The notes below the pieces were generated by a model. That model was not told where the DNA came from. It saw only the letters and a program-made list of their open reading frames with translations, and did not search any database. Source: Pseudoxanthomonas spadix (lineage in GTDB: Bacteria > Pseudomonadota > Gammaproteobacteria > Xanthomonadales > Xanthomonadaceae). Taken from it: 64,000 nucleotides of DNA. The DNA is taken from positions 1 through 64,000 of the forward strand of contig NZ_RDQN01000010.1 in assembly GCF_003703395.1 (NCBI RefSeq), given 5' to 3'. A program made the position numbers and the translations under genes. Below are positions 15,792 to 24,462 of this stretch, in pieces. Within the stretch, counting starts at the first letter, position 1, and each line of letters starts with the position of its first letter.

Positions 15792-16760
15792 ATGAACGAT
15801 CTCGACACTGTCCGCGACTACCTCACCGGACTGCAGGACCGCATCTGCGCGGCCATCGAAACCGCCGACGGCGGCGCCCGCTTCATCGAGGACGCCTGGA
15901 GCCGCGCCCAGGGCGGCAGTCCGTCTCCACCGGTTGCCGCAGACCGCGCCGGCCCGAAGCTGGCCGGTGGCGGGCGCACCCGGATCCTGCGCAATGGCGC
16001 GGTGTTCGAGCAGGCCGGCATTGGCTTCTCCGACGTGTCCGGCAGCACGCTGCCGCCTTCGGCGACGGCCGCGCGTCCGGAGCTGACCGGCGCCTCCTGG
16101 CGCGCGGTCGGGGTCTCGCTGGTGTTCCACCCGCACAATCCGCACCTGCCCACCACCCACGCCAACGTGCGCCACTTCCGCGCCGAGCGCGAGGGCCAGA
16201 CGGTGGCCTGGTGGTTCGGCGGTGGCTTCGACCTGACCCCGTTCTATCCGGTGGACGAGGACGTGCTGCACTGGCATCGCACCGCCCGTGCGCTGTGCGA
16301 GCCCTTCGGCGGACAGGCCCGCTACGAGGCCCACAAGAAGTGGTGCGACAGGTATTTCTTCATCAGGCACCGCAACGAGACCCGCGGCGTGGGCGGGCTG
16401 TTCTTCGACGACCTGCAGGACGATTTCGCGCGCGACTTCGGCTACCTGCAGGCGGTGGGCGATGGATTCCTCGACGCCTACCTGCCGATCGTGGCCGCGC
16501 GCAAGGACACCCCGTACGGCCAGCGCGAGCGCGATTTCCAGCTGTACCGGCGTGGCCGCTATGTGGAATTCAACCTGGTCTACGACCGCGGCACGCTGTT
16601 TGGCCTGCAAAGTGGTGGGCGCGCCGAGTCGATCCTGATGAGCCTGCCGCCGAACGTCCGCTGGGAATACGGCTTCACTCCGCAGGCCGGCAGCGCCGAA
16701 GCACGCCTGGCCGACTATCTGGTGCCGCGCGACTGGCTGAGCGAGTTGCAGCCGCAGTAG
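15792..16760 (+). CDS. hemF: Oxygen-dependent coproporphyrinogen III oxidase
   Basis: The 322-residue protein is a full-length HemF. It has the family blocks '[21 protein letters not shown]', '[14 protein letters not shown]', '[26 protein letters not shown]' (quoted in pieces) and '[21 protein letters not shown]'. The enzyme converts coproporphyrinogen III to protoporphyrinogen IX in the cytoplasm using oxygen, the antepenultimate step of haem synthesis. The upstream region has a perfect FNR/Anr box and a -10 box spaced so that the mRNA would begin at the ATG. Regulation by an oxygen-sensing FNR-family protein is therefore likely. Control of the aerobic enzyme by an anaerobic regulator is known from Pseudomonas. 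Confidence 0.95.
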   Translation: MNDLDTVRDYLTGLQDRICAAIETADGGARFIEDAWSRAQGGSPSPPVAADRAGPKLAGGGRTRILRNGAVFEQAGIGFSDVSGSTLPPSATAARPELTGASWRAVGVSLVFHPHNPHLPTTHANVRHFRAEREGQTVAWWFGGGFDLTPFYPVDEDVLHWHRTARALCEPFGGQARYEAHKKWCDRYFFIRHRNETRGVGGLFFDDLQDDFARDFGYLQAVGDGFLDAYLPIVAARKDTPYGQRERDFQLYRRGRYVEFNLVYDRGTLFGLQSGGRAESILMSLPPNVRWEYGFTPQAGSAEARLADYLVPRDWLSELQPQ

Positions 16761-16809
16761 GCATAAGGGATTGCATCGCGCGGGCAAAGGCTCGCCCGGT
16801 CGCGCGCAT

Positions 16810-16846
16810 AAAAAAGCCCCGCAGAGCAGGGGGGGCTCGGCGGGGC
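16810..16846 (-). terminator. Rho-independent terminator of the sX13-like RNA
   Basis: In the leftward direction a GCCCCGC stem with an inner GAGC/GCTC pairing is followed by TTTTTT. It would end the small RNA and any read-through from polA. On the rightward strand the same hairpin has no T-run, so it is not a hemF terminator. Confidence 0.85.
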
Positions 16847-16935
16847 CAGGGTACGGAAGCCTGGGGAGGGGCTCCGTACCAGAGACCGGCCCCAGGGGAT
16901 GGGGGGCGGTCCGCGACAGACCTTGCATCTGTCGA
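16810..16935 (-). ncRNA. sX13: sX13-like small RNA with C-rich loops
   Basis: Read leftward, this stretch folds into a series of hairpins. One is CGACAGA/TCTGTCG (16914-16934). A short CCCCA/TGGGG hairpin has loop TCCCC. A GGTACGGA/TCCGTACC hairpin (16850-16880) has loop CCTCCCCA. A GCCCCGC/GCGGGGC terminator (16816-16846) has a C-run in its loop and six T residues after it. Repeated C-rich loops and a position just downstream of polA are the described features of the Xanthomonas small RNA sX13, which pairs with G-rich mRNA sites. An AT-rich stretch at 16975-17110 probably holds the promoter; the 5' end is approximate. Confidence 0.75.
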
Positions 16936-16974
16936 GGGACATCAGAACATTCGCTGCATGGATGAATCGTGAAG

Positions 16975-17110
16975 ATTCCGGTTAAAAACCCGTTGGATTT
17001 AAGGCATATTCAGATCATAAACTTGCCAGTTCTGAAATTATTTTCCCGTCAATGCACAAGCGCCTGTAACTGCTTGTTTTCCGGTTGTATGGAGCCTGCT
17101 TTTGAGACGC
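16975..17110. promoter_or_regulatory. AT-rich intergenic stretch, probable sRNA promoter region
   Basis: Between hemF and polA (16761-17215) there is no protein gene. The right half is markedly richer in A and T than anything around it. Leftward candidates such as TTGACG (near 17050) and TATGAT (near 17013) are visible, but none is spaced convincingly, so I mark only the region. The remaining part, 17111-17215, shows nothing I can interpret. Confidence 0.4.
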
Positions 17111-17215
17111 TGCGATGCATGCATTGCACGACGCTCGCGCAACCGGCATGAACCTGTGCGGGTCTCCGGATTTGCGGGGACGCGCGGCCACTTGCTGCGC
17201 ACGCGTACCCACCTG

Positions 17216-19981
17216 TCAGTGGGCTTGATCCCAGTTGTCGCCGACCCCGCAGTCCACTTCCAGCGGCACGGCCAGGGTCGCGGCCCCGGCCATCAGCGCG
17301 CGCACCTGCCCGATCAGGGGGTCGACGAAATCGGCATCGACCTCGAACACCAGTTCATCGTGGACCTGCAGGATCATCAGCGCCCGGTCGGCGTGGTTGG
17401 AGAGCCAGCGGTCCACGCTGACCATCGCGCGCTTGATGATGTCCGCCGCGGTGCCCTGCATCGGCGCGTTGATCGCCGCGCGCTCGGCGCCGGCGCGCTG
17501 GCCCTGGCTGCCGGCGTTGATGTAGTCCAGGTACAGGCGGCGGCCGAACACGGTTTCCACGTAGCCCTTGTCGCGGGCCTGGCGGCGGGTGGCCTCCATG
17601 TAGTCGCGCACGCCCGGATAGCGGCTGAAGTACAGGGCGATGTAGTCCTGGGCCTCGCCGCGGCCGATCGACAGCTGCCGGGCCAGGCCGAACGCGCTCA
17701 TGCCGTACATCAGGCCGAAGTTGATCGCCTTGGCGGCGCGACGCTCGTTGCCGGTCACTTCTTCGAGCTTGCGCCCGAAAACTTCCGCGGCGGTGGCGCG
17801 GTGCACGTCCACCCCCGACTCGAACGCGCCGACCAGCCCGGGATCGCCGGACAGGTGGGCCATGATCCGCAGCTCGATCTGCGAGTAGTCGCAGGCCACC
17901 AGCTTGCGGCCCGGCGGGGCGACGAAGGCGCGGCGGATGCGGCGGCCGTCCTCGGTGCGGATCGGGATGTTCTGCAGGTTCGGATCGGACGAGGACAGCC
18001 GCCCGGTCGCCGCGCCGGCCTGGTGGTAGCTGGTGTGGACCCGGCCGGTGTCGGGGTGGATCATGTCCGGCAGCTTGTCGGTGTAGGTGCTGCGCAGCTT
18101 GGCCAGGCCGCGGTACTCCAGGATCACCCGCGGCAGCTCGTGCTGCTCGGCGATGGCCTCCAGCGCTTCCTCATTGGTTGAGGGCTGGCCGGTGGGCGTC
18201 TTGACCACCGCCGGCAGGCCCAGCTCGTCGAACAGCAGCGCCTGCAGCTGCTTGGGCGAATCCAGGTTGAAGCTGCGCCCGGCCAGCTCGGTGGCCTTGC
18301 GCTGGGCGGCGAGCATGCGCCTGGACAGGTCCGCGCTCTGCCGGCGCAGTTCTTCGGCGTCCACGCGCACGCCATTGGCCTCGATCCGCGCCAGCACCGG
18401 CACCAGTGGCATCTCGATGTCGCGGTAGACCGATTCCAGGCCCGGCTCGGCGGCCAGCTTCGGCGCCAGGACCCGGTGCAGGCGCAGGGTGATGTCGGCG
18501 TCCTCGGCGGCGTAACGCGTGGCATCGTCCAGCGCCACCTGGGCAAATGCGATCTGCTTGGCGCCCTTGCCGCACAGGTCCTCGTACTTGACCGTGTCGT
18601 AGCCAAGGTAGCGCCTGGCCAGGCTGTCTAGGTCGTGGCGGGCGCTGCCGGAGTTCAGGACGAAGCTCTCAAGCAGCGTGTCCTGAGCATAGCCGGCCAC
18701 CTCCACGCCATGGCGGCGCAGCACGTGCAGGTCGTACTTGCCATGCTGGCCGATCTTTTCGATGGCCGGATCGGTCAGCAGCGGGCGCAGCGCCTCCAGT
18801 ACCGCGGCGCGCTCCAGCTGCACTGGCGCGTCGGGATAGTCGTGGCCGAACGGCACGTAGGCGGCCTTGCCGATCTCGGCGGCCAGGCTCAGGCCGATCA
18901 GGTTGGCCCGCATCGGGTCCAGGCTGTCGGTCTCGGTATCGAAGGCAAAGCGCCCGGCGCCCTTGAGCGTGGCGATCCAGGCGTCCAGCTGTTGGCCGGT
19001 CAGCACGGTTTCGTAGTGACCGGCGGCGGCCAGCGCCGGATCCAGGTCGGCGGCCGTGGCCGGCAGCGGCGCGGCCACGAAACCGCTGCCGCGGGCGCGG
19101 CCGGGTTCCTTCTCGCTGACCGCGCCGGCCGGTGCGCCGCCGTCCAGGTCCTTGAGTGCCTGGTTGAAGCCGTAACGGGTGTACAGCGCGCGCAGGTCGT
19201 CCACGTGCTGCTCGCGCAGGACCAGGTCCCGGGCGGATACCTGCAACGGCACATCGGTCCTGATGGTGACCAGCGTGCGGTTGAGCGGCAGCCGCTCGAG
19301 CGCCGCGCGCAGGTTCTCGCCGATCTTGCCCTTGATGTTGCCGGCGTTGGCGATGACACCTTCGAGCGAGCCGTATTGGCTCAGCCACTTGGCCGCGGTC
19401 TTGGGGCCGCACTTGTCCACGCCGGGCACGTTGTCCACGCTGTCGCCCATCAGCGAGAGCAGGTCGACGATCTGCTCGGGGCGCACGCCGAACTTGTCCA
19501 TCACCGCCGCATCCGAGTCCATGCGGCTGCCGCTCATGGTGTTGACCAGCTCCACGCCCGGGCGCACCAGCTGGGCGAAATCCTTGTCGCTGGTGGAAAT
19601 GGTCACCTGCAAGCCCTCGGCGTGGCCCTGCAGCGCCAGCGTGCCGATCACATCGTCCGCCTCCACCCCTTCCACGCGCAGGATGTCGATGCCCAGCGCA
19701 TGGACGATGGCGCACATCGGCTCGACCTGCGCGCGCAGCTGGTCGGGCATGGCCGCGCGATTGGCCTTGTAGGCGGGGTACAGGTCGTCGCGGAAGGTCT
19801 TGCCCGGCGCGTCGATCACGAAGGCGATGTACTCGGGTCTCTCCTTGAGCGTGGCGCGCAGCATGTTGACCACCCCGAACAGCGCACCGGTGGGCTCGCC
19901 GGCAGCATTGGTCAGCGGCGGCAAGGCATGGAAGGCGCGGTACAGGTAGCTGGAACCATCGATCAGCACGAGTCTTGTCAT
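17216..19981 (-). CDS. polA: DNA polymerase I
   Basis: This is a full-length 921-residue Pol I with three domains. The 5'-3' exonuclease occupies about residues 1-290. The 3'-5' proofreading domain shows 'FDTETDSLD' (D-x-E) and 'YAAEDAD' (Y-x3-D), both intact. The polymerase domain has motif A 'CDYSQIELRI', motif B 'RRAAKAINFGLMYG' and motif C 'VHDELVFEV'. It fills gaps and removes primers during replication and repair. It is divergent from a DUF2782 lipoprotein gene, a neighbour also seen beside polA in Pseudomonas and Xanthomonas. Downstream lies the sX13-like RNA, transcribed in the same direction. Confidence 0.97.
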   Translation of the reverse strand: MTRLVLIDGSSYLYRAFHALPPLTNAAGEPTGALFGVVNMLRATLKERPEYIAFVIDAPGKTFRDDLYPAYKANRAAMPDQLRAQVEPMCAIVHALGIDILRVEGVEADDVIGTLALQGHAEGLQVTISTSDKDFAQLVRPGVELVNTMSGSRMDSDAAVMDKFGVRPEQIVDLLSLMGDSVDNVPGVDKCGPKTAAKWLSQYGSLEGVIANAGNIKGKIGENLRAALERLPLNRTLVTIRTDVPLQVSARDLVLREQHVDDLRALYTRYGFNQALKDLDGGAPAGAVSEKEPGRARGSGFVAAPLPATAADLDPALAAAGHYETVLTGQQLDAWIATLKGAGRFAFDTETDSLDPMRANLIGLSLAAEIGKAAYVPFGHDYPDAPVQLERAAVLEALRPLLTDPAIEKIGQHGKYDLHVLRRHGVEVAGYAQDTLLESFVLNSGSARHDLDSLARRYLGYDTVKYEDLCGKGAKQIAFAQVALDDATRYAAEDADITLRLHRVLAPKLAAEPGLESVYRDIEMPLVPVLARIEANGVRVDAEELRRQSADLSRRMLAAQRKATELAGRSFNLDSPKQLQALLFDELGLPAVVKTPTGQPSTNEEALEAIAEQHELPRVILEYRGLAKLRSTYTDKLPDMIHPDTGRVHTSYHQAGAATGRLSSSDPNLQNIPIRTEDGRRIRRAFVAPPGRKLVACDYSQIELRIMAHLSGDPGLVGAFESGVDVHRATAAEVFGRKLEEVTGNERRAAKAINFGLMYGMSAFGLARQLSIGRGEAQDYIALYFSRYPGVRDYMEATRRQARDKGYVETVFGRRLYLDYINAGSQGQRAGAERAAINAPMQGTAADIIKRAMVSVDRWLSNHADRALMILQVHDELVFEVDADFVDPLIGQVRALMAGAATLAVPLEVDCGVGDNWDQAH

Positions 19982-20080
19982 GAATCAATTCTACGCCGCA
20001 GGCCCTGGCCGGCCGCCCGTCACACCTGCGTGGCCGTGGCGACGGATAATCGGATCCCATCCTTCAAGCGAGCGTCCGCC

Positions 20081-20410
20081 ATGAGAACCCCGACCCTGCT
20101 GATCCCGCTGTTGCTGGCCGGCGCGCTGCTGATGACCGGATGCGCTTCGACGCGCGGCCAAAGCGATGCGACCCAGGCGGTCAGCGAGATGGACCTGACC
20201 AATGCCGCGGTGGCCGTGCGCACCGAGGCCAACGGCGATGTGATCCAGGAATACCGGATCGCCGGCACCTTGCGCATGGTCAAGATCACCCCGCGCCGGG
20301 GCCCGACCTACTACCTGTACGACGATGACGGCGACGGCAGGCTCGATCGCAGCAACGCGCCCAACCGGGGTGACATCTCGCCGGTGTACTGGAAGCTCTA
20401 TGGCTGGTGA
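20081..20410 (+). CDS. DUF2782 small lipoprotein
   Basis: The 109-residue protein has a lipoprotein-type signal sequence ending 'LLMTGC' (Cys at about residue 22) and a small conserved domain with 'DVIQEYRIAGTLRMVKITP', 'YYLYDDDGDGRLDR' and 'PVYWKLYGW'. This is the DUF2782 pattern, a family of unknown function found next to polA in many gammaproteobacteria. A GATAAT -10-like box lies at 20045-20050 in the 99-bp divergent region shared with polA. The ATG at 20081 is chosen because it starts the signal peptide; the open frame continues upstream only as a shadow of polA. Confidence 0.88.
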   Translation: MRTPTLLIPLLLAGALLMTGCASTRGQSDATQAVSEMDLTNAAVAVRTEANGDVIQEYRIAGTLRMVKITPRRGPTYYLYDDDGDGRLDRSNAPNRGDISPVYWKLYGW

Positions 20411-20469
20411 GCCGGCTGCCGACTGTGCAAGCCGGGTTCAGCATCGATTGCGCGGCGCGCTGGCTCAGC

Positions 20470-20500
20470 TCCCGGCGCACAGGCGCACAGGCGCACAGGC
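20470..20500 (+). repeat. Short 8-bp tandem repeat between the DUF2782 and GMC genes
   Basis: Three direct copies of CACAGGCG lie in the 228-bp gap 20411-20638. A similar run of GCGCAGGC-type units occurs in the C-terminal coding part of the next gene. Otherwise I see no gene, terminator or operator in this gap. Confidence 0.6.
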
Positions 20501-20638
20501 GCAGACGAACACATGAACCTCCTTGCAGATGACCGGAGCCCGAACCTGACCTGTTTGTCATGAAGCCGGCGTTGTCATGGGAACTGAGGCCAGGCATGCC
20601 AGGCATCAGCGACCTTCTTTCATTCAGGACTGTCTCCC

Positions 20639-22339
20639 ATGTTCATCGATGCCAAGGCGCTGCCCCGCAACGCGATCGTCCGCTCGGATATCTGCATCGT
20701 GGGGGCGGGGCCGGCCGGGATCGCCCTGGCCACCGAGCTCCGCCATTGCGGGCTGCGGGTGACCCTGCTGGAAAGCGGCGGCTTGAACGAGGCCTGCAGC
20801 GAGCGCGGCCAGCCCGATAGCGGCTCGGTCTTCGAAGGCCATCGTGGGCTGCATACCACGCGCCGGTTCGGCGGCAACGCCAACCTGTGGCTGGTCGATG
20901 CCGGCCTGGGCGCCAACCACCTGCGCCTGGCCACCCTGACCGCGGCCGATTTCGAGCAGCGCGCCTGGATCGCCAACAGCGGCTGGCCGCTGACCCTGGA
21001 CGAGCTCAAGCCGTACTACGCGCGCGCCCAGTCCTGGTTCGAACTGCCGCAGCGGCACTACGGCCCCGGCGACTGGGAAGGCGCCGATGCACCGCGCCTG
21101 CCGCTGCATGGCAGCGGGCTGCGCACCAGCATGTTCCAGTTCGCCGACAAGGACGTGGTGCTGAAGAAAAACCGCGACCTGATCGGCGCCTCCGGCGACA
21201 TCACCTGCTACTACCACGCCACCGCCGCGCGCCTGGCCATGGACGAGGCCGGCGCGCGCGTGAGCGCGGTCCACGCGTGTGCGCAGCCGGGCCACGCGCT
21301 GGTGTTCGAAGCCGACACCATCATCCTGACCCAGGGCGGGCTGGCGACCCCGCAGCTGCTGCTGGCCTCCAACGACCGCCAGCGGGCAGGCATCGGCAAC
21401 CAGCACGATCTGGTCGGCCGCTACTTCATGGACCATCCGCTGATCTTCGGCGGCACCTTCACCCCGGTCTCGCGCAAGCTGATCGACCGCATGACGCTGT
21501 ACGACCTGCGCCGCATCGATGGCAGCTCGGGCATGGGCCACCTGCAGCTCACCGATGCCACCCTGCGCGGCGAGCCCTGCGTCAACCTGAGCACCCTGCT
21601 GTTCCCCCGCCGCAGCATGTCGCGCCGGCGCGAGATCGGTTTCCGCGCATCACAACGGGTGCGTGATGCGCTGGGCAAGCGCGCGCGGCTGCGCAAGCGC
21701 GACCTGCTGGCCATGCTGTACGGGCTGGACGGGGTGGCCCAGCAGTACAACGACCGGCTGCGCAAACCGATCTCGCACCTGGGCGTGGGCGGCTGGTCCA
21801 AGGCCGGCACGCCCAGCCATCGGCTGGACTATTTCGAAGTGCTGCACCAGGCCGAACAACCACCACGCCACGACAATCGCGTGCGCCTGGGCCAGGAGCG
21901 CGACGACCTGGGCAACCGCCTGATCGACATCCAGTGGCGCTGGCACGACCAGGACATCGCCATGGTCCACAAGGCGCAGGACATCGTGGCGCGCGAACTG
22001 GCGCGCAGCGGCGTGGGCACCTTCAACATCCGCCGGCCGTTCGAGATCAAGACCAGCTCCACCACCCATTACCTGGGCACCACGCGCATGCACGACGACC
22101 CCCGCCGTGGCGTGGTCGACCGCGATGGGCGCGTGCACGGCGTGGACAACCTGTTCATCGGCGGCTCGGCGGTGTTCCCCAGCAGCGGCTATGCCAATCC
22201 GACCCTGACCATCGTGGCGCTGTCGCTGCGCCTGGCCGACCGCATCCGCGCACAGGCGCAGGCGCAGGCGCAGGCCGGCCAGCGTGGCATCGACGTGGCG
22301 CCCGGCGCGGCGCATCGTGATGGCGCACGCAGCCGTTAG
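20639..22339 (+). CDS. GMC-family FAD-dependent oxidoreductase
   Basis: This is a 566-residue flavoprotein. The FAD-binding fold opens with 'DICIVGAGPAGIALATEL' (residues 17-34). The family's C-terminal block contains 'HYLGTTRMHDDP' with the likely catalytic His and 'FIGGSAVFPSSGYANPTLTIVAL' with the conserved Asn-Pro. GMC enzymes oxidise alcohols or sugars; the substrate cannot be told here. No signal peptide or Tat motif is visible, so it is probably cytoplasmic. The tail ends in an alternating Gln-Ala run (about residues 540-548) encoded by a short tandem repeat, probably length-variable between strains. No partner subunit gene is adjacent. Confidence 0.85.
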   Translation: MFIDAKALPRNAIVRSDICIVGAGPAGIALATELRHCGLRVTLLESGGLNEACSERGQPDSGSVFEGHRGLHTTRRFGGNANLWLVDAGLGANHLRLATLTAADFEQRAWIANSGWPLTLDELKPYYARAQSWFELPQRHYGPGDWEGADAPRLPLHGSGLRTSMFQFADKDVVLKKNRDLIGASGDITCYYHATAARLAMDEAGARVSAVHACAQPGHALVFEADTIILTQGGLATPQLLLASNDRQRAGIGNQHDLVGRYFMDHPLIFGGTFTPVSRKLIDRMTLYDLRRIDGSSGMGHLQLTDATLRGEPCVNLSTLLFPRRSMSRRREIGFRASQRVRDALGKRARLRKRDLLAMLYGLDGVAQQYNDRLRKPISHLGVGGWSKAGTPSHRLDYFEVLHQAEQPPRHDNRVRLGQERDDLGNRLIDIQWRWHDQDIAMVHKAQDIVARELARSGVGTFNIRRPFEIKTSSTTHYLGTTRMHDDPRRGVVDRDGRVHGVDNLFIGGSAVFPSSGYANPTLTIVALSLRLADRIRAQAQAQAQAGQRGIDVAPGAAHRDGARSR

Positions 22340-22402
22340 GACTGCGGTGCGGGTCGCGATTGGCTAAAGTCGTCGGCCCTTGTTGCAACAGGATCTGGAC
22401 GC

Positions 22403-23296
22403 ATGCACATCGCGGTCATGGGCGCCGGTGCCGTGGGCTGCTATTACGGCGCGCTGCTGGCGCGCGCCGGCCATTCGGTCACCCTGATCGGCCGGCCAGC
22501 GCTGGTCGAGGCGGTGCGCGCGCACGGCCTGTGGCTGGAATCGGCCGCCTTCACCGGCCCGGTGCCGTTGCAGGCCAGCACCGATCCAGCCGCAGTGCGC
22601 CAGGCGGAGCTGGTGCTGTTCTGCGTCAAGTCCGGTGATACCGAAACCGCCGGCGCGCAGCTGCACCCGCACCTTGCGCCCGATGCGCAGGTGCTGAGCC
22701 TGCAGAACGGCGTGGACAATGCCGCGCGCCTGGAGCAGGTGCTGGGGCGTGCGGTGATCCCCGCCGTGGTCTACGTGGCCACCGAAATGGCCGGACCTGG
22801 CCAGGTCCGCCACCGCGGGCGCGGCGACCTGGTGATCGGCCCCTCGCCGCGCAGTGCGGCGCTGGCCGTGCAGCTGGGCCAGGCCGGCATTCCGACCACG
22901 GTCTCGGACACCGTGCACGAGGCGCTGTGGGCCAAGCTGGTGATCAACTGCGTCTACAACGCGCTGTCGGCGATCGGCCAGCAGCCCTATGGGGCGTTGA
23001 TCCAGGCCGAGGGCGCGCGCCAGGTGATGGCCGATGTCTTTGCAGAGTGCCTGGCCGTGGCCGGCGCCCAGGGCATCACCCTGCCCGAAACAATGTGTCA
23101 GGACACCCTGGCCATCTCGGTCAGCATGGCCGGCCAGCGCTCCTCCACCGCCCAGGACCTGGCCCGCGGCAAGCCCAGCGAGATCGACCACCTCAACGGC
23201 AGCATCGTCCGCCTGGGCGCCGCCTGCGGCATCGCCACTCCGGTCAACCGCAGCCTGTGGTGCGTGGTGAAGCTGCTGGAAGCCCGCGCCGGGTGA
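22403..23296 (+). CDS. panE: 2-dehydropantoate 2-reductase family protein (PanE/ApbA)
   Basis: The 297-residue protein begins with a Rossmann motif 'IAVMGAGAVGCYYGALLARAG' (NADPH binding, GxGxxG). It then has 'LVLFCVKSGDT', the conserved 'SLQNGVDN' and the C-terminal 'LWAKLVINCVYNALSAI' helix with the family lysine and asparagine, followed by 'KPSEIDHLNGSIV'. PanE reduces ketopantoate to pantoate for pantothenate and CoA synthesis. Several paralogues of this fold exist with other 2-oxo acid substrates, so panE itself is probable, not certain. A TAAAGT -10-like box lies about 35 bp before the ATG. It converges on the small membrane protein gene. Confidence 0.8.
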   Translation: MHIAVMGAGAVGCYYGALLARAGHSVTLIGRPALVEAVRAHGLWLESAAFTGPVPLQASTDPAAVRQAELVLFCVKSGDTETAGAQLHPHLAPDAQVLSLQNGVDNAARLEQVLGRAVIPAVVYVATEMAGPGQVRHRGRGDLVIGPSPRSAALAVQLGQAGIPTTVSDTVHEALWAKLVINCVYNALSAIGQQPYGALIQAEGARQVMADVFAECLAVAGAQGITLPETMCQDTLAISVSMAGQRSSTAQDLARGKPSEIDHLNGSIVRLGAACGIATPVNRSLWCVVKLLEARAG

Positions 23297-23357
23297 AGCG
23301 GGCTGCATCGCGCCCGCACGCCCGCCCGGGCTTCCCGCCCGCCGCTTGCAAGCGCCA

Positions 23358-23594
23358 TCAGCCGTTGCGTCGATACACCGCCGCATTGATGCACGAGAGC
23401 ACGCTGACGATGAACCAGCCAAACGGCAACAGCGACAGGGTGATCAGCCAGGTGATCACGAACGCCGCGCAGGCCACCACGAACCACAGCACCGCCGAGA
23501 TCAACCGCCCCTGGACCAGCTGACCCAGGCCGGGGATGAAGAAGCTGCAGATGGCGGCAAGCACGTTGCCGGTCGAACCCTGGCCTTCACTCAT
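23358..23594 (-). CDS. Small two- to three-helix membrane protein
   Basis: This 78-residue protein has a 'SFFIPGLGQLVQGR' segment resembling the helix-turn of TM2-like proteins, followed by two strongly hydrophobic helices (about residues 32-55 and 56-73) and a basic end 'YRRNG'. An AGGAA ribosome-binding site sits eight bases before the ATG at 23594, supporting a real gene. No function is recognised. Confidence 0.72.
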   Translation of the reverse strand: MSEGQGSTGNVLAAICSFFIPGLGQLVQGRLISAVLWFVVACAAFVITWLITLSLLPFGWFIVSVLSCINAAVYRRNG

Positions 23595-23681
23595 GACGAT
23601 GATTCCTGTTGCGCAACGGTGGGCGCCGATGCTCGGCGGCGGGCGCGGCGGGGGCCAGTGCCTGAGGTCATGCCGGCCTGC

Positions 23682-24395
23682 TCAGCCAAGGGACGGGATC
23701 TGCAGCCCGCGCTGCACGGCGGGACGGGCCAGGCCGCGTTCGAGCCAGGCCGCGACCCGCTTGAAATCGTCGAAACCCACCAGCCCGCCGGCCTGGTAAA
23801 AGTCGATCAGGCCGCGCACCCAGCCCAGGTGGGCGATGTCGGCGATGGTGTAGTCGCTGCCGACGATCCAGTCGCGGCCCTCGAGCTGGGTTTCCAGCAC
23901 CCCCAGCAGGCGGCGCGATTCGTCCACGTAGCGCTTGAGCGGGCGCTTGTCCTGGTACTGGCTGCCGGCGAATTTGTGGAAGAACCCCAGTTGGCCAAAC
24001 ATCGGGCCGATGCCGGCGGCCTGGAAGAACACCCACTGCAGGGTATGCCAGCGCAGCTGCGGATCTTCGGGGATCAAGCTCCCGGTCTTGTCGGCCAGGT
24101 AGGCCAGGATCGCGCCGGATTCGAACAGGCCCAGCGGCCGCCCGCCGGGCCCGGCCGGATCGATGAGCGCCGGGATCTTGCCATTGGGATTGAGCGAGAG
24201 GAATTCGGGCGTATGGCTCTGGTCGGCGCCGATGTCCACCAGGTGCGCCTCGTAGGGCAGCCCGGTTTCCTCCAGCATGATCGAGACCTTGACCCCGTTG
24301 GGCGTGTTGAGCGAATACAGCTGGATGCGGTTGGGATCCTTCGCCGGCCAGCGGGTGGTGATCGGGAAGGCGGACAGATCGGCTGGATTGGACAT
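23682..24395 (-). CDS. Nu-class glutathione S-transferase/disulfide oxidoreductase (YfcG-like)
   Basis: The 237-residue protein has an N-terminal thioredoxin-like domain with 'YSLNTPNGVKVSIMLEE', 'LNPNGKIPALIDP' and 'LFESGAILAYLADKTG'. These match the YfcG/YghU nu-class group, in which Thr-Pro-Asn-Gly replaces a catalytic Cys or Ser and the enzyme reduces disulfides with two glutathiones. The C-terminal helical domain includes 'DYTIADIAHLGWV', the GST N-capping box. The ATG at 24395 is preferred over one six bases upstream because a GGAG sequence is better spaced from it. Confidence 0.85.
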   Translation of the reverse strand: MSNPADLSAFPITTRWPAKDPNRIQLYSLNTPNGVKVSIMLEETGLPYEAHLVDIGADQSHTPEFLSLNPNGKIPALIDPAGPGGRPLGLFESGAILAYLADKTGSLIPEDPQLRWHTLQWVFFQAAGIGPMFGQLGFFHKFAGSQYQDKRPLKRYVDESRRLLGVLETQLEGRDWIVGSDYTIADIAHLGWVRGLIDFYQAGGLVGFDDFKRVAAWLERGLARPAVQRGLQIPSLG

Positions 24396-24462
24396 CGGCA
24401 TGGACTCCGCGGCGGCGCAGCGGCGCACCGTAGCGGCCAGCGGCGTAAGGCCCTGTGGTGGC

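Noticed and set aside
16761..16846. Intrinsic terminator for hemF on the plus strand
   Set aside because: The strong hairpin at 16816-16846 has its T-run only on the minus strand, so it belongs to the small RNA.
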